Part shown: one piece after another, positions 8,546 through 16,372 of the stretch
Position numbering within the stretch: the stretch's first letter is position 1
How the letters are laid out: each line of letters starts with the position of its first letter
Origin: G965230615 sp965230615
GTDB lineage: Bacteria; Pseudomonadota; Gammaproteobacteria; HTCC5015
Assembly (NCBI GenBank): GCA_965230615.1
Contig: OZ246012.1
Location: 868,001-932,000, forward strand
Length of the DNA: 64,000 nucleotides
Direction of reading: 5' to 3'
The notes under the pieces: generated by a model
The model's input: the letters and a program-made list of their open reading frames with translations, nothing else
Database searches by the model: none
Told to the model about the DNA's origin: nothing
Position numbers and translations under genes: made by a program

Positions 8546-10054
8546 ATGATGAGCGAGCAATGGGAACTGACCTTGCCGTTACTTTCCTTTTCAGAAAGTG
8601 ACGTATGGACGCTCAAAGATGCCTGCTCTGGCACAGGCATTTGGGGCGTGAATGGGAGTGGTAAAACCAGTGGTTCAGGGCAAGCCATTGCCCGTGCATT
8701 TTTGAACAATGGTTTTGGTGGCTTAGTGCTTTGCGCCAAGATGGGCGAAGCACAGCAATGGCTGACCTGGGCGAAGGCAGAGGGTCGAGAAAAAAGCATC
8801 ATTCATATTCATCCCGATAAAAATATGATGTTTGATTTCCTCGATTATGAGATGAAGCGCAAAGGCGGAGGACAGACAGAAAATATCCTTGATATTTTCA
8901 TGCAGGTTATCGCCATTACGCAAAAGTCAGACCTCTCTCAAGGAGAAAATGCTTACTTCTTTCAAGCCTGCAAACAGCTTCTTAGAAATGCCATTGATCT
9001 GTGTCGTATGGCATACCAAAGGGTATCGCTGATTGATGTTTATAACATCGTAGCCAGCAGCCCTACCAGCCCCGAAGATTTGAAGTCTGACGAGTGGAAG
9101 CAAAAAAGCGAATGCTTTTCTGCGCTGGCTACCTGTAACGAGTTAGAACGGCAAAAACAGGAAAGCGGAAAACCTTATCAGGTGAACCATGAGCTTGATC
9201 TGTGCGCGTCCTATTTCCTGCGAGAATATCCGCGCTTCGGTGATCGTTTACGCTCATCAATTTCCAGTATTTTTACTGCCAGTAGTGACCCTTGGCTACG
9301 TGGACGACTGCGCCGCTTGTTCTCTCGTAAGAAGGATGAGATTGACCCCATCACGGGCAAGCAAGGCTTCTATCTTGATCCCGACCACTGCAAGGAAGGT
9401 GCGATCTATTTGTTTGATTATCCTGTGAAGGATGGGCTGGTCGGACGGGTGGCGCAATCGCTCTATAAGCTCATGTGGCAACAACACATGGAGCGGCGAA
9501 ATATAGAGGAAGATGGTGGTCGTCCTGTATTCCTCTGGGCGGATGAAGCACAGCATTTTTTACTGCCAGATCAGGACGCGATATTCGCGCAGACGGCGCG
9601 CTCATCGCGGATATTAACCGTCCTGTTAAGTCAGAATATCAGCAACTTTTACAACGCCCTCGGACAAGGAGAACAAGGCGTTAATCAGGCAGAATCACTG
9701 GTCGGTAATCTGGGTACATTGATCTTCCATGCTAACACTCACGAGAAAACAAACCGTTGGGCGAGCGGCATCTTTGGAACGCAGTGGCGGCATTCTGCCT
9801 CTATTACAACGGGCGATTCTTCAAACCTTTCCACCGCAGAAAATGGTGGCAGTACAAGCACAGGAACCAGTGCCAGTACCTCCCTCTCCGAGCAGCAGCG
9901 CAATGTGATTGAACCACGGGATTTTACGCTTCTGGCAACGGGTGGCGAAGTCAATCACTTCCAAGTGGAAGCCATCATTAATCAGGCAGGTCGCATATGG
10001 AATGCGACCAACTCCAACTATATCCGTGTCGCCTTTGACCAGATTTACCCTTGA
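8546..10054 (+). CDS. Conjugative coupling ATPase, TraD/VirD4-like, lacking N-terminal membrane domain
   Basis: Hexameric ATPase that brings the relaxase-DNA complex to a type IV secretion channel. Walker A is GVNGSGKT near residue 35 and Walker B is FLWADEAQHF near residue 330; the following QTARSSRILTVLLSQNISNF matches the TraG/TraD C-terminal (TraM-recognition) region. At 502 residues it starts directly with the ATPase core, so the usual two N-terminal membrane helices are absent; the small membrane proteins upstream could supply anchoring (inference). GGAGAGG precedes the tandem ATG start. A Ser/Thr-rich stretch (residues 415-445) may be a flexible linker. Confidence 0.85.
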   Translation: MMSEQWELTLPLLSFSESDVWTLKDACSGTGIWGVNGSGKTSGSGQAIARAFLNNGFGGLVLCAKMGEAQQWLTWAKAEGREKSIIHIHPDKNMMFDFLDYEMKRKGGGQTENILDIFMQVIAITQKSDLSQGENAYFFQACKQLLRNAIDLCRMAYQRVSLIDVYNIVASSPTSPEDLKSDEWKQKSECFSALATCNELERQKQESGKPYQVNHELDLCASYFLREYPRFGDRLRSSISSIFTASSDPWLRGRLRRLFSRKKDEIDPITGKQGFYLDPDHCKEGAIYLFDYPVKDGLVGRVAQSLYKLMWQQHMERRNIEEDGGRPVFLWADEAQHFLLPDQDAIFAQTARSSRILTVLLSQNISNFYNALGQGEQGVNQAESLVGNLGTLIFHANTHEKTNRWASGIFGTQWRHSASITTGDSSNLSTAENGGSTSTGTSASTSLSEQQRNVIEPRDFTLLATGGEVNHFQVEAIINQAGRIWNATNSNYIRVAFDQIYP

Positions 10055-10064
10055 GGAAAATGCC

Positions 10065-10346
10065 ATGTATGAAGTACATCAATTAGAAGAAATGGTTATC
10101 GCTATTCGTGACCAATCAACCCGAACCTCCGCGTGTGTGATGGACGAATATTTTGCTGAAAATATCGAGCAAAAAATGCTCAAACTGCCCTCAGATTGCC
10201 GCGATGAATTTATGCGCATTGCCATAGAGCATGGCTACAAATCCGCGCGCGAAAGGCAGTTGAATTTTGCTCCCGAAGCAGACGGTTTTGATGGGGATTT
10301 TTACGATGATTTGTTTCCGCTTTCAGAGGATGAATGGAGGCATTAA
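10065..10346 (+). CDS. Small hypothetical protein between coupling ATPase and relaxase
   Basis: About 93 residues: an N-terminal helical part (YEVHQLEEMVIAIRDQSTR) and a very acidic C-terminus (ADGFDGDFYDDLFPLSEDEW). The ATG at 10065 is 10 nt after the coupling-protein stop with TTGAGGAAAA as ribosome site. Unrecognised; its position next to the candidate oriT would suit a small relaxosome or stability factor, but nothing in the sequence proves it. Confidence 0.5.
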   Translation: MYEVHQLEEMVIAIRDQSTRTSACVMDEYFAENIEQKMLKLPSDCRDEFMRIAIEHGYKSARERQLNFAPEADGFDGDFYDDLFPLSEDEWRH

Positions 10347-10693
10347 GCAGCAATATGACTGTGGCATTTACAGGAGTAAATGCAGCTTTAGTCAGCCATG
10401 CTGTTAGGTGTTATTGAGATTTCCATGAGGGAAATCTCAGGACACAAAAGTAAAAATCTAGACAAGCTAATTCGGTGAAAGGTAACGCAGAGTTAATCAA
10501 CTTTGTTGTTAAGGAGTGCGAGAGGTTGCCCCTGCCGTTCATGGGGCGGGCAACCTCCTGAGCACCAGCACTGGTGTGGCAAAAATACCTTTGGGCTGTG
10601 CAAAGGGGAGATGTCTGACCGAATTAGCTTGTTTAAGTAGGTCGAAAACTTTAAGCAATAGTTTAAGTTGTGTAACTGGGGAAAAATACATCT
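10347..10693 (+). other. Palindrome-rich region upstream of relaxase: candidate oriT and/or structured RNA
   Basis: 347 bp without a convincing gene. Hairpins: GCATTTAC/GTAAATGC (10364-10371, 10376-10383); TGAGATTTCC/GGAAATCTCA (10415-10424, 10430-10439); a 15-bp perfect inverted repeat ACAAGCTAATTCGGT (10462-10476) and its complement (10618-10632). The repeat encloses GAGGTTGCCC/GGGCAACCTC (10522-10531, 10548-10557), CACCAG/CTGGTG (10563-10568, 10571-10576) and CCTTTG/CAAAGG (10588-10593, 10601-10606). MOBF relaxases usually have oriT next to their gene, and GGTGTGG at 10573-10579, at the foot of the third hairpin, resembles F-type nic sequences as I remember them. The closed multi-branch layout would equally fit a folded RNA of about 171 nt. 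Confidence 0.6.
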
Positions 10694-13519
10694 ATGTTTC
10701 GAGTTTATGGTTCTGCAAGTAGCCAGCAGGCTAAGGATTATTTCAGCTCTGAATTATCACAAGGTGACTATTATTTTGGGGCGCAAGAAATCGTTGGCCA
10801 GTGGGGTGGCAAAGCTGCTGACATGCTCGGACTGTCGGGAGCTGTCACGCAAGAGGCGTTCAACCAATTGGTTGACAACATTGATCCACGTACAGGAGAA
10901 CGCCTCACCTCACATAATAAAGGCAATCGTCGCCCTGGCTACGACCTGACATTCAATGCTCCCAAGTCGCTTTCCATCCTGTATGAATACAGCAAGGATG
11001 AGCGATTACTTGAAGCGTTCCGCGACGCTGTACATAGCACAATGGAGTCCGTTGAAGAGGCAATGCATGTGCGTGTTCGTAAGGATGGAATGGACGAAGA
11101 TCGGCAAACAGGAAATCTGGTTTACGGCTCATTTGAACATTACACAGCACGGCCTGTTGAAGAGCTTGCGCCTGATCCGCAATTGCACATGCATTGCTTT
11201 GTGATGAATGCTTCTTACGATGATGTTGAAGGTAAATGGAAGGCTGGACAATTTGGCGAAATCAAACGTGATGCTCCCTACTATGAAGCCATATTCCACT
11301 CTCATTTAACAGATCGTTTATCGAAGCTCGGACTCGATATTGAAAGAGATGGAAAATTCTGGACGATTGATGGCATTGATCGTGACACGGTAGAAAAATT
11401 TTCTAACCGAACCATGCAGATTGAAGAATATGCCAGGGAACAAAACATCATTAGCGCAAAAGCAAAAGATGTTATTGCAGCAAAAACACGCGGGGCTAAA
11501 GTCGGGGAAATATCACGAGAAGCACTGCGAGATGTATGGTGGGATAGGCTCGATCAAAAAGAACGACAAGTGTTAGATAAATTAAGTGGCTTCAATCCCG
11601 ATGATGGATCAGATAACAGTGCTTCTTCACGCTTTACTCTGGCAGAAAAATATCTTGATTACGCCATCAATCATCAGCTTGAGCGGCACTCGGTTGTTCC
11701 CCTTACGCGCCTCAAGGAAACGGCATTACGTGAAGGTTTTGGTCAGATCGATTTGGATGATTTGGAAATGGCGATTGAGGCGCGTGATGATCTCATTACG
11801 GTCAATAAAAATGGTCGTACATTTGCCACGACAAAGCAGATTCTAAAGGAAGAGAAATTCATCATTGATTTTACTGTTCGTGGCTATGGTCAGGAACGAA
11901 AACTCAATGACAATTATGAGATTGGCAAAGTAACGGACTATGAGAAAAACACGGAGTTTGATCTAAGCGAAGAACAAAAAAACACAGTGCATCACCTGCT
12001 CAACAGCCGTCACCGTGTACAGGCAGTTCAAGGTAAAGCAGGCGTAGGTAAAACCACCATGATGGCGAGCCTGATTGATGGTATTGAAGCTGGTGGCAGT
12101 GGTGCTGCAATTCTTGCCCCTACAAGTGATGCAGCCTATGACACATTGCGAGAGGATGGCAAAAAGTACCGCAATGACACCATGCAAAATGCACAGACAT
12201 TGGCGATGTTCTTTCGTGATAAAAAACTCATGGAAGAACATCGCGGCAAAACACTCATTGTAGATGAAGCGGGATTAATGAGTGTGCGCGATATGGACGC
12301 GCTCTTTACCGTAGCTAGTGCCTTTAATAATCGCATTATTCTCGTCGGGGATACGTCTCAGCATAACAGTGTAATGCGTGGCGATGCCTTCCGTATATTG
12401 CAGCAGGAAGCCGATCTTGAAACCCTCACATTAGAGAATATACGCAGACAAAATGGCGAATATAAAATTGCCGTTAGCGATTTGTCTAAGGGAGATATTC
12501 TCAAAGGTTTTGATCGTCTTGATAAGCTCGAAGCGATCACCGAAGAAACCGATGATGAAGGACGCTATCGCACACTCGCCGACAAATATGCTGACTACGC
12601 GGCAAAGGATGAAACAACTCTCACCGTTGCCCCTACTCACGCCGAAGGTAAAAAGGCAACGGAAGCGATTCGTCACGCGTTAAAAGAACGTGGTCAAATC
12701 AAAAAGGACGAGCGCACAACAACACGTTACCGCAATCTCCAACTCACCGAAGCTGAACGCGGCTCTCGTCATAATTTCAAGGCGGGTCAAATGATCCGTT
12801 ATCAGCAAAATGCCAAGGGCAACATCAAGCGTGGCTCGCAATTTACCGTATCCAAAGTGGATAAGGAAAATGTCTGGATCAAAGATAATAGCGGAGAAGA
12901 AAAGATGCTCGACAGGTCACAGGCAAAGCACTTCAACATTTACGAAAAGCAATCCATCGAACTGGCTAAAGGCGACCAAATCCGCATTACCGAAGGAGGA
13001 AAGAGCAAGGACGGCAAGCGCCTCAATAATGGCGCTATCTACAAAGTCGATAAGGTACTGCAAAACGGAGATGTTCAGCTTGAAAATGGGCGGATATTGG
13101 ACGGTGAGCAAGGCAATATTAATTATGGCTATGTCACCACTTCCTATGCCTCACAAGGTAAAACAGTGAAGCATGTTCTCATCGCGCAATCAACAGAAAG
13201 CGGCGGAGCAACCAGTGCTGAACAATTTTATGTGTCGGTGTCACGCGGTCAACAAACCGTAGAGATATTTACCGACAGCAAAGAAGAGTTGCGCGAGCAG
13301 ATACAGCGTAGCCATCAGCGGTTAAGTGCCACCGAACTCACAAAAGATCAGCCTACTATCAGCCGTGAGAAACAGGAAGAAATAAACAGGATGGTATTAA
13401 TTGCGCATCAGGATCAACGCCGTCGTTACACGCAGAATCAGGCAAATGATTCACCCTCCAATGATAGCTGGCAAGATCGTGTGAGAAAAAATGAAGGTCG
13501 GGGGTTAGGTCGTGACTAA
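10694..13519 (+). CDS. traI: MOBF conjugative relaxase-helicase (TrwC/TraI type)
   Basis: Nicks oriT, stays covalently on the 5' end, and unwinds the strand for transfer. 941 residues. The N-terminal relaxase domain begins MFRVYGSASSQQAKDYF with tyrosines near residue 26 (DYYF), then RPGYDLTFNAPKSLSIL and the metal-binding His cluster PDPQLHMHCF near residue 163. The helicase half has Walker A GKAGVGKTT near 447, LIVDEAGLM near 521, QHNSVMRGDAFRIL, and a UvrD-like C-terminal motif GYVTTSYASQGKT. Start MFRVYG fits the family. Same strand as the coupling ATPase, separated by the palindromic region. Confidence 0.93.
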   Translation: MFRVYGSASSQQAKDYFSSELSQGDYYFGAQEIVGQWGGKAADMLGLSGAVTQEAFNQLVDNIDPRTGERLTSHNKGNRRPGYDLTFNAPKSLSILYEYSKDERLLEAFRDAVHSTMESVEEAMHVRVRKDGMDEDRQTGNLVYGSFEHYTARPVEELAPDPQLHMHCFVMNASYDDVEGKWKAGQFGEIKRDAPYYEAIFHSHLTDRLSKLGLDIERDGKFWTIDGIDRDTVEKFSNRTMQIEEYAREQNIISAKAKDVIAAKTRGAKVGEISREALRDVWWDRLDQKERQVLDKLSGFNPDDGSDNSASSRFTLAEKYLDYAINHQLERHSVVPLTRLKETALREGFGQIDLDDLEMAIEARDDLITVNKNGRTFATTKQILKEEKFIIDFTVRGYGQERKLNDNYEIGKVTDYEKNTEFDLSEEQKNTVHHLLNSRHRVQAVQGKAGVGKTTMMASLIDGIEAGGSGAAILAPTSDAAYDTLREDGKKYRNDTMQNAQTLAMFFRDKKLMEEHRGKTLIVDEAGLMSVRDMDALFTVASAFNNRIILVGDTSQHNSVMRGDAFRILQQEADLETLTLENIRRQNGEYKIAVSDLSKGDILKGFDRLDKLEAITEETDDEGRYRTLADKYADYAAKDETTLTVAPTHAEGKKATEAIRHALKERGQIKKDERTTTRYRNLQLTEAERGSRHNFKAGQMIRYQQNAKGNIKRGSQFTVSKVDKENVWIKDNSGEEKMLDRSQAKHFNIYEKQSIELAKGDQIRITEGGKSKDGKRLNNGAIYKVDKVLQNGDVQLENGRILDGEQGNINYGYVTTSYASQGKTVKHVLIAQSTESGGATSAEQFYVSVSRGQQTVEIFTDSKEELREQIQRSHQRLSATELTKDQPTISREKQEEINRMVLIAHQDQRRRYTQNQANDSPSNDSWQDRVRKNEGRGLGRD

Positions 13520-13880
13520 TAGCTCATTTGATCTTATTGATTCAATCAAGGGAGAGATACACGAACAACTCCCCAAGAAAAGTGGTAATGCACAAACCCA
13601 TGAAAAAGACCCGCAGACATTAACCTTTATGTTTGGAACGGAAGAACACACCTTCCCCTATACGCAAATACGTCACATGAAGCGCATAAAGGAACGGATC
13701 GTTGTATCGACATACACCGCCAATATCACCGTAAAAGGCGGAAGGCTTGAACAGCTCTATAGCCAATTACGGCGATACAAAATCGCCGTAATTACTAAGT
13801 CAGAACATGAAGAGGAAGAACAGGTTTTTATCGAATCCATATCCGTTATCTACAACAGTGAGGAAGATAATCATGCTTAA
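13512..13880 (+). CDS. Hypothetical protein downstream of relaxase
   Basis: 122 residues starting with GTG at 13512, overlapping the relaxase stop by 8 nt, so translationally coupled. The middle (TFMFGTEEHTFPYTQIRHMKRIKERIVVSTYTANITVKGG) looks like a small beta-barrel or PH-like fold; C-terminus strand-rich and acidic. No family recognised. Likely an accessory transfer gene by position only. Confidence 0.6.
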   Translation: MTNSSFDLIDSIKGEIHEQLPKKSGNAQTHEKDPQTLTFMFGTEEHTFPYTQIRHMKRIKERIVVSTYTANITVKGGRLEQLYSQLRRYKIAVITKSEHEEEEQVFIESISVIYNSEEDNHA

Positions 13881-14121
13881 TCAAAACACGCCAGAAACCA
13901 GCCCATTAATGCCATCAATAAATCTAAATAATCTTGAAGATGAAGCCATTAAAAAGCTCATTGCTGACGGCTATAAATTACTTGATCGTCGCAAACGCGA
14001 ACGTGAAAAAGCCATCAAGGAGCAGATTAAAGAACTCGCTGCAAGGGAAGGTATTAAGGTGTCGTTTCGTGAGCCTGTGGAGCGCAAGAAACGCTCTACG
14101 CAGCCAGCAAATACTAACTAG
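13873..14121 (+). CDS. Small helical protein, H-NS-N-terminus-like
   Basis: 82 residues, starting at the ATG at 13873, which overlaps the previous stop by 8 nt. The segment LIADGYKLLDRRKREREKAI followed by KEQIKELAAREGIKVSF is a charged coiled-coil reminiscent of the dimerising half of H-NS-like proteins, but the C-terminal AT-hook/DNA-binding motif of H-NS is missing. It could be an H-NS antagonist or an unrelated small coiled-coil. Last gene before a terminator-like hairpin. Confidence 0.5.
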   Translation: MLNQNTPETSPLMPSINLNNLEDEAIKKLIADGYKLLDRRKREREKAIKEQIKELAAREGIKVSFREPVERKKRSTQPANTN

Positions 14122-14130
14122 AAAAAATGA

Positions 14131-14183
14131 CCCCGCTAACGCGGGGGATAAGGACACGCCGACGGCGTGATGTGTCGTTTTTT
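14131..14183 (+). terminator. Tandem hairpins with T-run ending the transfer operon
   Basis: CCCCGC/GCGGGG (14131-14136, 14141-14146), then a second stem CACGCC/GGCGTG (14155-14160, 14164-14169) within GACAC/GTGTC, followed by six T at 14178-14183. Placed right after the relaxase-operon genes on the plus strand. Confidence 0.6.
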
Positions 14184-14345
14184 GGGGCGCTTCGCTTGAG
14201 CGCTCACCAAAAAACAGTTATCGGAGTCGCTGGTGCAGCTTAGTTCCTATGGCACTGATAACCTGCCGTCAAAAGTCGCTGCGCTACTGCTTTTGACAGC
14301 AGAACACCAGCACCATAACGGAAAGCTGCGCGGCTCCGAAAAACA
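14184..14345. other. Second palindrome-rich intergenic region
   Basis: No gene. Nested inverted repeats: TCGGAG (14221-14226) with CTCCGA (14334-14339); GCTGGTG (14229-14235) with CACCAGC (14305-14311); GTCAAAAG (14268-14275) with CTTTTGAC (14290-14297). The ordered nesting gives a long branched hairpin of about 119 nt. It could be a structured RNA, a recombination or replication site, or a control region for the AlpA-like gene downstream. Confidence 0.45.
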
Positions 14346-14376
14346 GTTTTTTACCAACTAACCTCTTTTAAAAAGA

Positions 14377-14667
14377 ATGGGTTTGGCAAGACAAAGAGCG
14401 AGGATTACCCTTGTGGAAAAATTGCTGCTTGAGATATTAAACGAGCTGAAAGCACAGAATCTATCGAGTAATGATCTCTGGGCTGCCAGTGACATAGCTC
14501 GCTACATGCGCCTCAGTACATCCTCCATACAGTCGAGGGTAATATGCCGTAAGGACTTCCCCCGTGCAGTGCGTATTCCCACGGATAATGGCATGGGCGG
14601 CAGGCGCTGGTATGCCAAGGAAGTCAAAGACTGGGTATCACGCAACAGAGAGCCGGTGATGCGATGA
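14377..14667 (+). CDS. AlpA/excisionase-type helix-turn-helix protein
   Basis: 96 residues. After a helical N-terminus, DLWAASDIARYMRLSTSSIQ is a MerR-like winged-helix DNA-binding helix pair, followed by RKDFPRAVRIP, GGRRWYAKEVKDWV, the typical wing and C-terminal strand of AlpA/HTH_17 proteins. Such proteins regulate or assist tyrosine integrases; the integrase lies 1.7 kb away at the element end. Could act as excision factor or as regulator of the transfer genes. Confidence 0.75.
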   Translation: MGLARQRARITLVEKLLLEILNELKAQNLSSNDLWAASDIARYMRLSTSSIQSRVICRKDFPRAVRIPTDNGMGGRRWYAKEVKDWVSRNREPVMR

Positions 14668-14719
14668 ATAGTCAATGTTTGGCGGCAAATAACGTGGTAT
14701 AAACCACTTACTCCCCACT

Positions 14720-15205
14720 ATGCAGGGCATTGCTATGGACAAGGTTAAAAAGCGTTTTGTAGACAAGTGGCGTGTCACATTCTCGTTTTTGTCGCTCATC
14801 ATCCTGTTTGATCTGGTCGTGCAATTCACATCTGGCACATTCTCAATCAAGGAAACGCTTATCGTCATTGCAGCGGTAGTTATACTGGCAGTGATTATAG
14901 CGGCACTACTCACCTTAGCACTTCCATTATTGCATCTATTATCGAATCCCCTTGTCCTCATAGTCATTGCAATGGCAAGCATGGGTGGAATGTATGTTTA
15001 TTTTGGTTGGTGGGGATTTGGTGGCGCGGCGTTTGTTAGTTTGCTTCTGCTATCGGCTTCTTTTGGAAGTAACTCAGGGGGTAGCGGAAATGATGACGAC
15101 TCATCATCAGCGAGTCATCATGGTGGTGAAGATGCAGGAGTAACTTCCGCCAGGAACACGTTACGAGCATATGAGATAACAAAAACCAATGACCCTAGGC
15201 GCTAG
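14720..15205 (+). CDS. Hypothetical membrane protein
   Basis: Up to 161 residues. Four hydrophobic segments (VTFSFLSLIILFDLVVQF, ETLIVIAAVVILAVIIAALL, PLLHLLSNPLVLIVIAMASM, a Gly-rich YFGWWGFGGAAFVSLLLLSA), then a short Ser/Asp/His-rich soluble tail. The start could be ATG 14720 or ATG 14735 (MDKVKKRF); neither has a strong ribosome site. No family recognised. Confidence 0.5.
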   Translation: MQGIAMDKVKKRFVDKWRVTFSFLSLIILFDLVVQFTSGTFSIKETLIVIAAVVILAVIIAALLTLALPLLHLLSNPLVLIVIAMASMGGMYVYFGWWGFGGAAFVSLLLLSASFGSNSGGSGNDDDSSSASHHGGEDAGVTSARNTLRAYEITKTNDPRR

Positions 15206-15291
15206 GACAAAGAAATATAAAATTTCATTTAACAGTTTATTAACTATTTTGTGTTAGAAAGGATTTATAAGTCGTTTAAAAGGGATTTCCT

Positions 15292-16116
15292 ATGCCAGAA
15301 AATATCAGCAATTCAGTCAATAATCAGGACGTTTCAACCGAAACAGATATAGACCAGCGAGATGCCATTTCGCGCGAGGAAGAAGAAGAGAAAAAACGAC
15401 TTGCAGAGCTGCGCGAACAAGAAACTCTGATACTACAAAAAAATAACCATAATCGTGACGATTCTGACAATCCAGACCTGCCAGAAGAAGAAAAGGCTCA
15501 AGCTCAGTTAAAAAGAGAAGGCGATACAGATATTATTATCAGCTCTGAAGGTAATACTACTTCGATAAAAGGAGATAGTAGTATGTCCACAGCTTTGATG
15601 GAAGATGGCACAATTGTTCGATATGACAATGATAATCCAGATAACTTCATTACTGCGCGAGATACCGATGCGGGGCCTTTGTCTATCGAATATGACTTCA
15701 CGAATTTTGACACCAGCAACATGAAAGATGGCGAATTTGCGATGGCATATACCGCTGATGACATCAATAAAGAAGGAAGTTTCAAAGTCGAATTTTTTCT
15801 CGATAAGGACGGCGCTATTAACATCGAATCCGTTGAAGGGAATTTTGAAGGACAGATAAACTTTAAAAACGGTGATAAGACTCTTACACTCGATAAAGAC
15901 GGTCAATTGGTTGAAGTTGAAGAAGCCAAAGAACAGGAAAAAGACGAAGCTAAAGGCGATGGTAAAGAGTCAAAAGATACTGATGATAAAGGTAAGCTAG
16001 ATGCTGCTCTGGACGAGCTTGATCTATCAGAAATTAAAGAAATGGAATATTCGTCAGCGGAGCGCTCATCTGTTCCACCAAGCGCGGAAAAAAATGAAAC
16101 GTCCCGTTCAAGATAG
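15292..16116 (+). CDS. Hypothetical highly acidic protein
   Basis: 274 residues, very rich in Asp, Glu and Lys and lacking membrane segments or a signal peptide. N-terminal coiled-coil-like region (SREEEEEKKRLAELREQETL), a central part with repeating beta-strand look (FKVEFFLDKDGAINIESVEG, FKNGDKTLTLDKDGQLVEVE), and a low-complexity tail. AAAAGGGA precedes the ATG, behind an AT-rich leader (15206-15291) that probably holds its promoter. Function unknown; carried by the element. Confidence 0.55.
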   Translation: MPENISNSVNNQDVSTETDIDQRDAISREEEEEKKRLAELREQETLILQKNNHNRDDSDNPDLPEEEKAQAQLKREGDTDIIISSEGNTTSIKGDSSMSTALMEDGTIVRYDNDNPDNFITARDTDAGPLSIEYDFTNFDTSNMKDGEFAMAYTADDINKEGSFKVEFFLDKDGAINIESVEGNFEGQINFKNGDKTLTLDKDGQLVEVEEAKEQEKDEAKGDGKESKDTDDKGKLDAALDELDLSEIKEMEYSSAERSSVPPSAEKNETSRSR

Positions 16117-16135
16117 CTAGACAGGACGCTTTCCG

Positions 16136-16288
16136 TTATTTTTTCGGTTTTTCCTGCGCAGAATTTTCTTTTTCGATAAATTTACGCCGTGCTTCGTCCA
16201 TTGCTTGCGAAGCTTGTTTTGCTTCTTCCTTTAGCTTTTCAATTTCAGTAGGTGATAGATTTCGGGCTTTGCTTAAATCTTCCGTCAT
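16136..16288 (-). CDS. Small hypothetical coiled-coil protein next to integrase
   Basis: 50 residues, MTEDLSKARNLSPTEIEK onward, a single charged helix (KEEAKQASQAMDEARRKF). The ATG at 16288 is favoured over a longer frame because GGAGGAAATT stands directly upstream. Downstream of the integrase on the same strand; may be co-transcribed. An inverted repeat (16312-16319 / 16359-16366) lies between it and the integrase. No function recognised. Confidence 0.5.
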   Translation of the reverse strand: MTEDLSKARNLSPTEIEKLKEEAKQASQAMDEARRKFIEKENSAQEKPKK

Positions 16289-16311
16289 AATTTCCTCCAA
16301 TGCTAGGGATA

Positions 16312-16366
16312 GCCATTCCCTTATCACTTCGCAAAATTTAGCGTTGCTCCGTGAAAAAGGAATGGC
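16312..16366. repeat. 8-bp inverted repeat between integrase and small gene
   Basis: GCCATTCC at 16312-16319 and GGAATGGC at 16359-16366, 39 bp apart, 6 bp beyond the integrase stop. Could be a weak terminator or protein-binding site; no T-run. Confidence 0.35.
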
Positions 16367-16372
16367 AAAACA

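Noticed and set aside
10462..10632. Retron-type ncRNA or MITE defined by the 15-bp terminal inverted repeats
   Set aside because: No reverse transcriptase gene anywhere nearby, no target-site duplication beside the arms, and no second copy in the window; oriT or a structured RNA fits the position better.
15292..16116. Surface adhesin or toxin call for the acidic 274-residue protein
   Set aside because: It lacks a signal peptide, membrane helix, toxin motif or repeats clear enough to support either.
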